64,000 nucleotides of DNA from Oscheius dolichura (Eukaryota > Nematoda > Chromadorea > Rhabditida > Rhabditidae), in assembly GCA_932521035.1 (NCBI GenBank), contig OW051496.1:496001-560000 (forward strand), written 5' to 3'. The notes beneath the pieces are model-generated. The model had not been told where the DNA came from. It searched no databases and saw only the letters and a program-made list of their open reading frames with translations. Positions within the stretch are counted from its first letter, which is position 1. The number at the start of each line of letters is the position of its first letter. Shown here piece after piece: positions 54,033 through 64,000 of the stretch. Both the position numbers and the translations under genes were made by a program.

Positions 54033-54396
54033 GAAAAAACAAGTCATTTAAATGGGAAAAAAACAGCGGAGGGAAGTTGTTGTCCAGTTCATTTGAACAA
54101 GGTTATATCTTGTCTGGATAATTTCAAAATCTCCTTCAAAGAAACAGAAATTCCACCTTTTTCGTTACAGTCTCATTTCTTTCCCACTTTCCAATTACCA
54201 GCCGTCAAAAGGACTCGCGAGGATGGGAAGCGCAAAACTTTTTGCCATAGTATTTCATCTCCTTCTCACTGAAAGATCCCCCAAGATGGAAATCAGACAG
54301 GGGAAGGGAGAACAAGAAAGGAGACCACCGGGCAGCTGTCTTCCTTTTTAAAAGAAAACGGGCTAATTTGAAGCGCTTTTTGATCGGAGTGTCGAG

Positions 54397-55032
54397 CAGG
54401 GTTGCACGAGATCGGGTTTTTGATCGCGACTCGAGATCGAGATCGAGATTGACCATCTCGGAGCAATCGAGACGAAATCGAGATCGAGATCAAAGTTGAT
54501 CTCGAAATCGAGATCGAAACCGAGATCTCGATCTCGAGCTTTTTCGAGATCGAAATCGAGATCGCCGCACGGTGAACAGAATCAGCAAAACAACTGTTTT
54601 TCTGCAATTTTTCTATCGCCCGAACAAAGTAACAATGAGAAAATACTTTTGCAAAACGTAAACAGAAGGAATACCCTGAAAAACGTCGCTAATGTCGATA
54701 TTTTGTTAGTGCTGTAGAAGAAATAGGCACGAGCACTGTCGCGCCGACCTTTGTTCGACCGTAGCGAGCAGTCAACGACTAAAATTATGGAAAAATGGCA
54801 AAAATTGGCTAAAAAGTACCAAAAAGTACCAAAAAATAGCAACGTTTTTCAATTTCGGCAAATCTCGTCAATTTCTCGATGCAATCTCGAAATTCGAGAT
54901 CGAAATCGAGATTAAGAAAAGCCGATCTCGAAAATCGAGACGAGATCGAGATCGGATTTCTGACTCGAGATCGAAATCGAGATCTCGATCCCGACATTTT
55001 TCGAGACGAAATCGAGATCTCGTGCAACCCTG
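54397..55032. mobile_element. hAT-type MITE, 636 bp, with 8-bp target duplication
   Basis: Ends CAGGGTTGCACGAGATC and GATCTCGTGCAACCCTG are inverted repeats. Both flanks carry GTGTCGAG (54389-54396 and 55033-55040), an exact 8-bp duplication as expected for the hAT superfamily. Subterminal regions are arrays of TCGAGATCGAGA-like words on both sides of a unique core (about 54570-54870). No transposase. Confidence 0.92.
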
Positions 55033-55040
55033 GTGTCGAG

Positions 55041-55230
55041 AAAGGCTGGAAATTGTACAGTTCCGGGATTAAAGGGGCCTACAGTACGCCTGCCGAGATG
55101 TTATGGGTGCGGCGGCGGTGCATTACATACCCTTGAATTTTTAGTTTTTATCCATTTTGGCAGCTGTTTTCAAATTTTTTTTAGCGATTTTTAGGGATGT
55201 ATTTATTTAATACATTACAATAAAGATCAC
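55041..55230. other. Intergenic
   Basis: Short spacer after the hAT-type MITE; nothing recognised. Confidence 0.4.
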
Positions 55231-56030
55231 AGAAGCGAAGTAGAAGTTTCTTAGGCAGGCTATAGTCTTCTGTCCTTCGTCGTTCGATTCTGAAAACAGA
55301 CGAATGAAATAACAATTTCTAACAAATAAACTGACCTGAAAAATATTCCACATTGTTCTTCTGAACTTAGCCTGAAAAAAAAATATTAGAAAACATTCAC
55401 AGAAACAAAAATAGCAAAAATAATATAAGTCATGAACGCAAAAAAAATTTGCGCAGAGCTTCGCCTCTATTTGATGAAATTCGACATATAAAAGAACAAC
55501 AGAAGCCATAAAAAAGGCATCGAATAATAAATACAATATCTAAAAGGAAAGATAATCACTGAAAACAAACTTACTTGGATATTCGTCTAACTTCCTGTGG
55601 GGAGCTCTTGCTGCTCAATCCACTTATTCTTCTTCTTCTGCTTGCATCTAAAAATAATGAATTATCGTTTAGAAACAATAGAAAACAAAATTGAAATGAT
55701 AGAACAACAAGAGAAAGCAATACAACATACAATGAGAAAATGCATAGAAATTTTTCAATTCTCTGACCTCTTGTGGCAGCAGCGAGCAGAATCGTAAAGA
55801 GGATGAAACAATTTAAGAAAATTTTGAGTGGACAACGAATTTGTTACTCGCCTGTTTGCACCAAACATTTATCCCTCATTCCAAGGAACAAAAGAGAAAA
55901 CTAAAAAAAAGCAAAGGACTTACGAGCTTCCAGCAACGTTTCAAGAACGGCGGTATCTCCCTTGGACACGAGATCGCTAACATGACGGGACAGGAGAAGA
56001 CTCGTCTCCAAAGAGACGGCAGATCTGAAA
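55231..56030 (-). CDS. 3' exons of an unidentified gene
   Basis: Minus-strand exons about 56026-55927 (SAVSLETSLLLSRHVSDLV, SKGDTAVLETLLEA), 55648-55577 (SRRRRISGLSSKSSPQEVRRISK), about 55374-55338 (AKFRRTMWNIFQ) and about 55296-55270 (RTTKDRRL, stop). Strong acceptors (TTTTTTTTCAG) and donors (GTAAGT) support them. The product end is basic and Ser-rich, as in cytoplasmic tails of receptors or channels. The 55648-55577 exon and its surroundings are paralogous to 44620-44960 inside the large inverted-repeat element. The 5' part would lie beyond 56030, but that is occupied by a different gene on the plus strand, so the gene may be truncated. Confidence 0.5.
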
Positions 56031-57289
56031 AATGGATTTTATGGTAACCTACCGAAACGAGCTAATTTTATTCACTAGGGCTCTCTATAGATGCGCGTCA
56101 GTCTTCTCGGCAAAGATTATTACAGGAGAAGGAGGAGAATGGCAGAAGATGAAAGGAGAGAACGAAGCATTGCCAAAAGTAGCTTGAATCCTCAAAATGC
56201 TGATAGCTAAAAGTTGAGAGGTTGCGAAGGGAAAATGAGGAGTTGACAGAGGAGTTGAGACGTCTTCAGCAGGAGACACAAAGCTATTTTACTTTTGACC
56301 GAGTTGAAGCAAACCCAGAGAGATTCGACGATTCCCGCCTGCTCTTATCAATGGAAGTTCTGTTATCAATGGGAGTCTGCCTGCTCGTTCTTGTCAAAAT
56401 CGATACTTTCCAATTTCTCAACTTTTCTCTAACAATTTCAGCTATTCTAATGGATAAAAACCATTCTGAAGCGAATATCGACAGGGGATTTATGGAATTG
56501 CTGGGGAGAATTGGCCGGTTAGAGGCAGAAAATATGGAGCTGAAGAAACAAAGTAGGACATTATCTAATTTAAAACAGATCTTTTAGTGAAGCAATGGAT
56601 GAACATAAAAAAGGCGTAGACAAGATTTCCTGTGATAGTTTGTGTTTTTACTGTTTTTTAAAAGAACTCTTCTAGTGAAAAAGATGGCAGAAGACATTGT
56701 CATCCAAAAATACGAAACAGAGGCGATTCAAATTGAAAACGAGGAGAAATGGAAGAAGGAAAAGGAAGAACTGACGGCTAAAGTGACTCAAGAAGTTGAA
56801 CGGGAGACGGCAGGTAAGAAGAGAGAGAAAAAGTGAAAGAATGGTTTTAGCGACGTTGGAAACAATTCGCAATAAACAAGGAAACGGTGAGAAAAGTTTG
56901 AAAATTTTGAAACCAGAGGATTTGTTTCAGTTTCTGAATTGATAAATGACTTGAGCCAGAGATTAGAGGAGATTTCTTTAAAAAGTAAGGAGAATTTTAT
57001 TTTTCATTTACTTTTTCAGTTGTAAAAATAGAAGGAAGTGTAGAAAAATGTAGCGATGATCACAATAAAATACAACAGAGAATAATTTTGGCAGAAGATT
57101 TGATTGGGAGGCAAGTAAATAATGAAACTGTGAGGAATTTTTTATTTCTATGATTTGCTTTTATTTAGATTTTAGTCCTTGGGGGAGACGGGACTGGCAA
57201 TAATGGAAATGAAATTCTTGTTCTAAAAGAAAACAAATGGAGAATCCTATATATTAAAGCGCTATGGTGTCCGTTTGTGTAGCGGTGCG

Positions 57290-57500
57290 TTGACATGTCG
57301 AGATTTTTATAGCACAGTGGCTAAGAGGCCGGCGCGCGGTCGGAGAGCTCGCAGGTTCGAACCCTGCTGCGGTCAAACCTTTTTGCTTTTTTTGTTTTGA
57401 GGTCCTCGATACTTCCCATGTGTTCCTGAAGTATTTTTCGCTGCGGGACCCGTTCGTGGTGGGACCCCAACCCACAGGGCGACAGTTCGGTTCCTCCGTC
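57290..57500 (+). repeat. tRNA-derived SINE-like unit
   Basis: Box A TAGCACAGTGG and box B GGTTCGAACCC at the correct spacing, then the body CCTGAAGTATTTTTCGCTGC and GGGACCCG shared with the minus-strand unit 34339-34565. No acceptor stem. Confidence 0.65.
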
Positions 57501-57529
57501 GACGAGTATCTTTTGTTTTGTCTATGGAC

Positions 57530-58050
57530 AGGTGAGAATTGAAAGAGAGAGAGAGACGAACCACAGCTCCCCTTCCAGGTGGTACCATATAAGAGAAGAC
57601 GCGAGTAAATGGAGCGGCAGAGGAGCGAATGTCACAGGGAATAATGTAAAGGGACTGGATGCCAATAGTAGAGCAGCAGTGGGATTTGGGGGAAATGATC
57701 GGGGAGAGGAAGCGAAAGGGGGACAGAGGGAAACACGTAGGATAGTTCTAGGGGAGAGAGGGGCGCGGAAGAAGGGAGTAGAAGGGGACTGGGAAACCGG
57801 GCAAGGAACTGTGAGAGAGAAGGGACCGAACGGGGAGCAGGAGAAGAGCGAAAGGGACTGCTCGGGTGAAGCTGGGAAGATGACGCGCGCAAGGGACGGC
57901 GAGAGTCAGAAGACGGGAAGAGACTGCCCAGGAGTTTGGGGAAGGGCGGAAGGGACTGACTGGACGGGGGAGAGGGGAACACGGGGGACGGGGATTCTGG
58001 GGAAGATGCGAGACACACGTCCAGCGCAGCCCCCCGAAGGGGGGCGTTGC
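57530..58050 (+). repeat. Purine-rich, G-rich low-complexity insert
   Basis: Strongly G/A on the plus strand with repeated GGGAC and GAGAGAGG words and a final hairpin (CAGCCCCCCGAAGGGGGGCG). It is open for about 170 codons in the kelch frame, but composition and lack of kelch or other domain marks argue against a real protein segment. Confidence 0.6.
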
Positions 58051-58514
58051 GGCTGGTTGTCGTTGAAGTTACCTAAAAGCTTTACACGTGGTGGTGCAGT
58101 CTATTTGGATGGAGAAATTTATATATTTGGTGGTGATGGGATGGGAAAAGAATTGTATAAATTGGACAACAAAACATTGAAATGGACACAATTGGCCGAT
58201 ATGAATGAGGGACGGCGGGGAATTTTGAACAGTTGCCTGGAATGGAATGAATCTATCTGGGTATTTGGAGGATTCAATGAAAACTTTTTGAAAGGTGTGG
58301 AACGATATGATCGGAAGGAGGATAAATGGATTAAAATGCGGTAAGTTTCACTCTAGTCGTTGCGCCCAAATTTACGGTCACTTGACTAGTTGAACTCAAG
58401 GATAACCACGAAATTTAGAGACATGAAATATCCTCGACATTTTTGGAAATTCTTGCTAGTTTTTTTTTCAAAAATAGGGATATCGCGCTCGTTTTCTGTG
58501 TTTACCTCCAACGA

Positions 58515-58790
58515 GTGCCAGGGTGTGTTTTGACTTTTGCGCGTCTACCGCTTTTCGTTTGTTGTAAAACCCAAATTTTTTTTGCCCCGTGTAGCCCGCA
58601 TGAAGTTGTCCTAGTAACCAAAATTTGGTGAAGTTTGGCCATAAAATGAGGAAGCCCCAACAAATTGAATTTTTTGAAAAGGGCCGCCGTCCGCCGTAGT
58701 ATGTCCGTTTTCCGTTCATTGGGCTAAGAGGTCGGACTCTCGTCGGAAAGATCGGGGGTTCGGATCCCACCCTAGCCAAATTTTTATGCT
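58515..58790 (+). repeat. Dispersed repeat R2 with tRNA-like end
   Basis: 58515-58670 matches 11985-12130. The 3' part (58718-58780) has GGGCTAAGAGGTCGG and GGTTCGGATCCC, so R2 may be a SINE with its tRNA-like region at this end. Confidence 0.55.
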
Positions 58791-59260
58791 TTTCATATTA
58801 AGGGTGTATTATAATCAGAAAACCGAATAGTGAACTTGAAAAATGCTTTTCATAAATTTTTTAAATTTTATTTTTGTCCCAGTGTATTTTTCAGAAGCAG
58901 AGGCGTTTCAAGCGATTTTTTTAAAAATATTTATTGTGTTAACAGAAAACATCTTCATTGTTGAAGTTTGGCATAAAATTTATAGAGAAGAGCGAAAAGC
59001 TGACCGGGCACGAAATCGTCTGTGTGATGTCGGATCAAATCCATTAGCCAGATGCCGTCTGAAAAATATTTTAGACCCCCCCCCCCTCTTTGTATTTATT
59101 GTGAAATGGGTAATACATTTTTATTAATTTATTAGTTCTGAACATTTATACAATCTAATCCAGTGTAATCTCCCGTTCTTCTTTATCCTTGACTCGGAAT
59201 TTGCTCAATTTACTGATCAATTAATGGACATTCTAGACGAATGTCTACAAAAAGTGAACA
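58791..59260. other. Gene-free stretch
   Basis: A plus-strand open frame at 58843-59127 shows no domain and ends in a C-rich tract (about 59079). Otherwise AT-rich sequence. Confidence 0.45.
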
Positions 59261-60043
59261 ATTCGTTTTGTAAAAAGAGAATATCTCAACAAAAGTTGTT
59301 ATTTGTGTTCACCTATGGTTAAACCCATCAAAAAGTGAACAATACATATAAACAAAAGCGTAACACAACAAAAAGAGAACAATATTCGGTAAACACAAAT
59401 AACGCCGGCTTTCAACGTCGAAAAATAACCGCTGTTTCCAGAATAAATGCTAAACCAAAAAGAAACAAACACTAAATATAACATAAGCGAAGGATCGCGG
59501 GGGCGATAGGCTAAAAAAAAATGGTCCTTAATCAGCCAGTGCAGTAACACTCGTGATAGCTCCCTGCAGTAATGCTAATCAGTAATGTAAAAAACCGCAT
59601 AAAACGCTTCCTGGTCCTAAAAAATATTGTGGCATCAATATCTCCCCGAGAACTGTTCAGAAAAAAAATAGTTGAAAAACTATTTCTCTGAGCCCTACTA
59701 ATCACATAATATAGCCGAGTTATCTGGGTTTAGAAAATAAAAGTCTTTTATAACCCTTACGATCTGTCCGGTTTATGTGCTCGTCAGCTAAATTTTTATC
59801 GGGTTTATTAGCCTCATTACGGTCGATGGAGATTTACTGCCATTTCCCAAGTAATTCCATATTACTCATGGAAGGTTATTTTTCGACGTTGAAAGCCGGC
59901 GTTATTTGTGTTTACCGAATATTGTTCTCTTTTTGTTGTGTCTCGCTTTTGTTTATATGTATTGTTCACTTTTTGATGGGTTTAACCATAGGTGAACACA
60001 AATAACAACTTTTGTTGAGATATTCTCTTTTTACAAAACGAAT
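59261..60043. mobile_element. FB2-like foldback element with 170-bp arms
   Basis: Left arm 59261-59430 and right arm 59874-60043 are near-perfect inverted copies (outer ATTCGTTTTGTAAAAAGAGA, inner CGTCGAAAAATAACC). The core is about 440 bp and non-coding. It shares the TTATTTGTGTTTAC motif with 47111-47480. Confidence 0.9.
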
Positions 60044-61600
60044 GGTAACTTCTTTCTCTTCATCCTCCTATTAGATAATTGGCAATAATAACCCTGTCAA
60101 GGATTAAATCGCTAAGCTTCGTTCGTCGGCGAGAGTATTTCATTTTTACTTTGAACGAACGAAAGAGCGGCCGTGCTTTCCTTCCCCTAATCCAGCCTAT
60201 CACATAATTGTCACTACCCAGGCTGATTACGGTTGTCGGTAAAGCCGATTGGTAAAGCTCCTTCATTTTTACCATTTTCACCGCTTTCATTATGTTTGGC
60301 TGGCAGGGAGCGGAGCGGCGTCTCTCAGGCAGATGGTGAGTCGGGTTGTCACGGGTCGGGCGGCCCGAGCGTGCCCGGGCTGGGCCCTGCCCTTGACAAC
60401 CCTAATAGTAAGGAGGCTTTTTGGCGCTGTCACATTTTAGCGGTAGCTGCCATTTTTTGGTAGGAGATGCCATTTTTCAGGTGATTACTCTCACTCATCA
60501 ACTCAAAAAACTCATGAAATGCTCACCGCGCGTGATTATTTCTGGGCTTGCTTATTTTTTTCTCTCCTATCTATATCAGAATTGTACGGCAAATGATATG
60601 GTATAGGTTATATTCCATAAAAATAAACAGTCGCTGAGTTTCTGCCTCACCAACTCACCAACCAGGTTATATGTGTGCCGTTTCTAATTTTTACGGAATA
60701 TAACCTATACCATATTGTGCGCTATAAAATTCTGATACAGATAGGAGAGAAAAAAATAAGCAAGCCAGAAATAATCAAGCGCGGTGAGCATTTGGTGAGT
60801 TTTTTGAGTTGGTGAGTGAGAGTAATGGCCCATTTTTCGGGCTCACGCGTGACAAACGCAGCGCCTGCGCGGAAACCAAAAATTTCGCGTGAGAAACGCA
60901 ACCCTCATCCGAAATTCCGTGTTTACGTTGAAACCGGGACCTTTGGACGGTAAATGAGAGCCAAATAAATTAATGAAAACTGTTGGAAAGAGAATATTCA
61001 GAATTCCGGGCTGGGGTTGCGTTTCTTAGGCGTGAGAAACGATAAATCCGCACTTTTTGGCGGTAGAAATCGTGGAGCGAGCATCTACGCGAGCGACTTA
61101 CTGGAGAAGCCGTTTTTGTGGCAGGCAACTTCTGGAGATGTAGGAGAGGGAGAAGCGACAGTTGTCGGAACGGACAACCAAGGGGAGGGAACCACAGCTA
61201 TAGCAAACGGGAATGAGAATTGTGCTCTTGAAATCAAATTAGTGGGCCGCATTGCTGCCGGAGAGCATCTGGAATCCGGATAGCATTTGTGCTGTCTCGG
61301 GCCTTCCCACGCCAGCCGGGTCGAGGGGCCGGAAATTTTCTGGTGACCATAACAATGGGGAAACAATTGAAAGCCTTTTGGACAGCCATTTATAAGGCAG
61401 TTGAAACATTTTCCGCACATTTCCGTACTTAGTTCCATATAAAGGACGCTCGTAAAATGGACGCATCTTCCTGATTTTCAATTTCTAACCTGAAAATTGA
61501 ACGCTATGAACTGTCAAAGGTCCGAGCTGGAAGAGGGATTATAGCAAATTTCTGACAGAGTTTACAGAATTTCCTTCCTCCAATGGTCTCTGCACACTTT
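60044..61600. other. Repeat-rich; no gene assigned
   Basis: Includes a GC-rich GGGTTGTCA / TGACAACCC inverted pair (60343-60404) and the foldback element 60484-60826. 61085-61438 is open on both strands; the minus reading has clustered cysteines (CGKCFNCLINGCPKGF), which could be an exon of a secreted protein, but no flanking exons were found. Confidence 0.45.
60484..60826. mobile_element. Foldback element with about 137-bp arms
   Basis: ATTACTCTCACTCATCAACT at the left is mirrored by AGTTGGTGAGTGAGAGTAAT at the right; arms 60484-60620 and 60689-60826. Both arms share GGTATAGGTTATATTCC internally. Non-coding. Confidence 0.85.
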
Positions 61601-62028
61601 CTTTGCAGGATCCGTCAAACAAGAAGAACAAAACTCCTGTTTATTGCTGAGCGAAAAAGAAAGAAGTGACATCTTCTCTCTTATCTACGGTGACCTTTTT
61701 AGAGGGTGATGTCGTAAACGGGGGAATAACTCAGAGAGTTTTATTTACGATGACCCAAAACATGATCCTTTATGAACCACAGTTTTCGCGCCTTCTCTCT
61801 GGGTTTAAAATCCAGCGTTGCAGTCTCCAGAGCTGCAATTTAGTATTTTCTCACGATTTTAGACGTAGTATCATACAAAAAAGAAGAAAGAAAGTACCGA
61901 AGTACCCTCACTTATAGTGAACCTCTGCTGTCTTGAGTTTATGTCGAATATAAGAGCTTTGGTCCATTTTTGATAAGATTTATGGAAATAACAAATTTAT
62001 TCGGGACTTATTCTTTTTTTTGCAATTA
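61600..62028. repeat. Inverted segmental repeat (pairs with 3940-4640 and 17959-18500)
   Basis: Same landmarks in reverse order, located beyond the 3' end of the minus-strand copy G. Confidence 0.7.
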
Positions 62029-62645
62029 CTAGAGACCGGATTTTTAGGTGCTCGAATAGGCCAAAATAGGTGGAAAATAGGTGCAAGAAATTTGCGAAAA
62101 ATAGCCCAAAATAGGTTCAAAATGAATTTTTTCGCTATTTTCAGACGTAAAACTCGTTTATTTCTATTCTGAAGTGCAAAATGTGAAAGCAAAAGACAAA
62201 CTTTTGCATGAGGAATCGAAAAAAACTTTTTCTTGGAATTGATTTCCAACCATCTGCCGACTGCGCCACTGCGACATTTGTGCCTGCTGTAAGAGTCGCA
62301 ATAGGTAAAGGTCCCCCCTTATCTAATTTTTCATAGTGGCCGAAAAATTGAATAAGGGGAGACTCTTACCTACTTTTGATGGAGAACGACTAATGGAAAA
62401 TAGCGAAAATCTCATAAGGGGGGACCCTTTTATATATTTTCGCACACCTCTGTCAACCCCAAAAATAGTTGAAATAATTGGGAAAATAGTAAAATAGGTG
62501 GAATAGTTGACGAACCCCCAAAATAGGTGAAAATAGGTGATTCAAAAACCCTTTAAAACGCTTCCCCTTGTCATAAAACATATTGTGGCCTGCATATCTG
62601 CCCATAAACAGTCCGCAAATAAATAGGTGAAAACCTAAAAATCCG
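62029..62645. mobile_element. MITE family M1, longest copy
   Basis: From CTAGAGACCGGATTTTTAGG to CCTAAAAATCCG, 617 bp. It occupies the same position in the kelch 3' end as the 178-bp copy at 17781 and supplies the stop codon of copy G (TTTTTAG in its terminus). It contains the tRNA-like segment near 62214-62280. Confidence 0.8.
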
Positions 62646-64000
62646 AAAAGAAGTTACAAAGACGATCAGACAAGGTTTGGGGAATAATCACAGAGGACAT
62701 CACAGACCAAGAATAAGTAAGAGCTGCTCCATCTCGCCATCTCTCTCCATCGAATATTTCAACTCGACTCAGTTCATCATCATAGAATCTCCAGTAGTAG
62801 TCGTCCTGTTGTCCACCAATTGCATAGATTTCTTGGTCAAGAATTTTTCCAGCAAAATTGGCGGAAGGATATTTCATTGGCGGCAACGATTTCCATGTTG
62901 CATTTGATTCTTGAGGGTCGAGCTCCCACACAGCGTTAGTTGCACGAATAACAATCCGACCGGCAGTTACACCATTGATATCACCTCCACCAAATAGAAT
63001 AAGCTTATTTTCATAAGTAACGAGTGAATGGCCAGTGAGGGGCTCATTCACTGGTAAAGAGGGAAATTCAATCCAACTGTTATCTTCAGGATTATAACAT
63101 TCTGCAGCACCCGTGGCGGTTCTATTATCAATCCATCCACCACAAATAATTATTTTATTGTTCCATACTGCCGCTGCTGTACTAGATCTGGCATGTTTCA
63201 TATCTCTAAAATCTGTTAATAAGCTGGTTTTTATTTCTCCAAGTAAAAGAGAAAATCGAAACTGAACTCACGCCATTAATGTCCATTTATTCTCCTTCGG
63301 ATCGTATCTTTCCACACTTTTTAGTTCTTCTCTCTTTTCATCTTCTCCTCCAAATACCCAAATATCTCCATTCCATTCCAAACAACTATTTGAAATCCCC
63401 CAGCGCCCAACATTCATATCAGCCAGTCGAATCCATTTCAGATTTTTGTCCAATTTATACAAAACTTTAGGATTATTCGAACCACCAAATAAATAGATTT
63501 CTCCATTCAGATAAATTGCTCCACTACCAGAAGCCTCATAAGGTAATTCCAGTTCTATTTCAATCCATTGAGTTCTATCCCGGCTCAGTACTGCCATCCC
63601 AGCGTAGACCGCTCTCTCATTTTTCATTCCTCCAATAATCAAAATCTAAAACTAAAAATAATACAACCTTGTAAAAAACTTGCTGTTTTTTCCACTTCTT
63701 TCCCTTTTTCAACAAAAAAATCAACAATTTCCTTGACTGTCAGCCTCTCGGATATTTCTCTTTGCCAACATCTAAAAAATATTTTAAACACAGTGCGAAC
63801 TACCTTTTTATTAATTCTGCAATTTCTTCGTCAATCTTTTCAGAATCTATGGTCGGACGAAGTCCAACAAGAATTGATTGTATAATTGTGTGGTATGTCT
63901 CTCTCCTCAATTCCATGTACGGCTGCCTGCAATGAAAAACTTTCATAAAATTGAACAATTCTACGTTCTGTGGAATATTTCCCATATGGTAATCGCCAGC
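62635..64000 (-). CDS. Kinase-kelch copy G, 3' part, runs off the window
   Basis: Minus-strand exons: beyond 64000-63965 (exon 6, partial), 63926-63804 (exon 7, 123 nt), 63771-63696 (exon 8, 76 nt), 63645-63272 (kelch 1, 374 nt, the same length as copies 1 and C), 63205-62635 (kelch 2 to stop). Reads QPYMELRRETYHTIIQ, IDEEIAELIKR, RLTVKEIVDFFVEK, then kelch repeats with IYLFGG, IWVFGG, IIICGG, LILFGG and IYAIGG. Kelch 2 has a longer loop (GDINGVTAGRIVIRATN) than the other copies. The last codons CNFFSDF and the stop lie in MITE M1 sequence. The kinase core lies outside the window, so activity cannot be judged. Confidence 0.85.

Larger units (their letters stand above)
56095..58440 (+). pseudogene. 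Coiled-coil / kelch gene interrupted by an 0.8-kb insertion
   Basis: Coiled-coil exons: RLRRENEELTEELRRLQQE (about 56217-56280), ELLGRIGRLEAENMELKKQ (about 56490-56555), MAEDIVIQKYETEAIQIENE (from 56685), VSELINDLSQRLEEISLK (about 56930-56985) and VKIEGSVEKCSDDHNKIQQR (from 57022). A kelch blade begins at about 57171 (ILVLGGDGTGNNGNEILVLK..KWRIL), breaks off near 57245, and resumes at about 58050 (LSLKLPKSFTRGGAVYLDGE, IYIFGG, IWVFGG, to 58340), then a start of the second kelch exon (DMKYPRH) before a repeat at 58515. The domain order equals the kinase-kelch proteins with the kinase replaced by more coiled coil. The insert (57245-58050) holds a SINE-like unit and a purine-rich block. Confidence 0.65.

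Noticed and set aside
54397..55032. Ser/Arg-rich protein frames in the GAGATC arrays
   Set aside because: Generated by the hexamer repeat of a MITE with clear ends and target duplication.
57532..58030. Gly/Glu/Arg-rich N-terminal extension of the kelch frame
   Set aside because: Open only because the insert is purine-rich; repeated low-complexity words, no domain, and the aligned kelch blade shows it is an insertion.
1..64000. CRISPR arrays, rRNA genes, operons with ribosome-binding sites
   Set aside because: None seen; the sequence is eukaryotic with spliceosomal introns throughout.

Overview
The window looks like a nematode nuclear genome, probably a rhabditid relative; I cannot name the species. 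The evidence is many very short introns (about 33-50 nt, GT..TTTCAG or TTTTAG), nematode-specific families (a DUF273 glycosyltransferase, C-type lectin plus CUB), and other animal genes (OSR1/SPAK-type kinase, testis-specific-kinase-like gene, TRPA-like channel, SLC6 transporter, cadherin exon). There are no operon-style prokaryotic genes, CRISPR arrays or rRNA. Most gene models were built by joining exons by hand; a model whose spliced length stays in frame is stated as such.

The dominant theme is a multicopy family encoding an N-terminal coiled coil, a TKL-type protein kinase and kelch repeats. Two full-length copies on the plus strand are intact (1171-3613 and 15287-17670; 656 and 644 codons). 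A third full-type copy runs off the right edge on the minus strand (62635-64000). Two minus-strand copies lost the kelch part and keep an intact kinase (35308-36554 and 46568-48728). One copy is damaged by an exon duplication (48767-50179) and one is a deletion pseudogene (7097-7967). More diverged kinase or pseudokinase genes lie at 8803-10375, 10673-12075 and 25676-26548. The same kelch module is fused to a TSSK-like kinase (24000-25347) and to a coiled-coil protein (56100-58440, copied in decayed form at 32770-33330).

Between these lie single genes: EGF/transmembrane gene end (352-935), lectin-CUB gene with lesions (5229-6785), DUF273 gene with lesions (18689-20536), SLC6 remnant (20640-21448), truncated OSR1/SPAK kinase (22424-23722), intact 20-exon TRPA-like channel (27942-31865), small secreted cysteine-rich peptide (32185-32444), GPI-type cysteine-rich proteins (33403-33905, 38431-39063), a repeat protein (40539-40886) and a cadherin exon (53889-54032).

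The rest is mostly young repeats: a 3.7-kb element with about 0.7-kb inverted repeats and internal coding exons (42399-46063), a hAT-type MITE with a perfect 8-bp target duplication (54397-55032), a MITE family sitting at the 3' ends of the kinase-kelch genes, several foldback elements with 90-170 bp arms, and tRNA-derived SINE-like units. The picture is a fast birth-and-death locus in which duplication and transposons cut, fuse and extend kinase-kelch genes.
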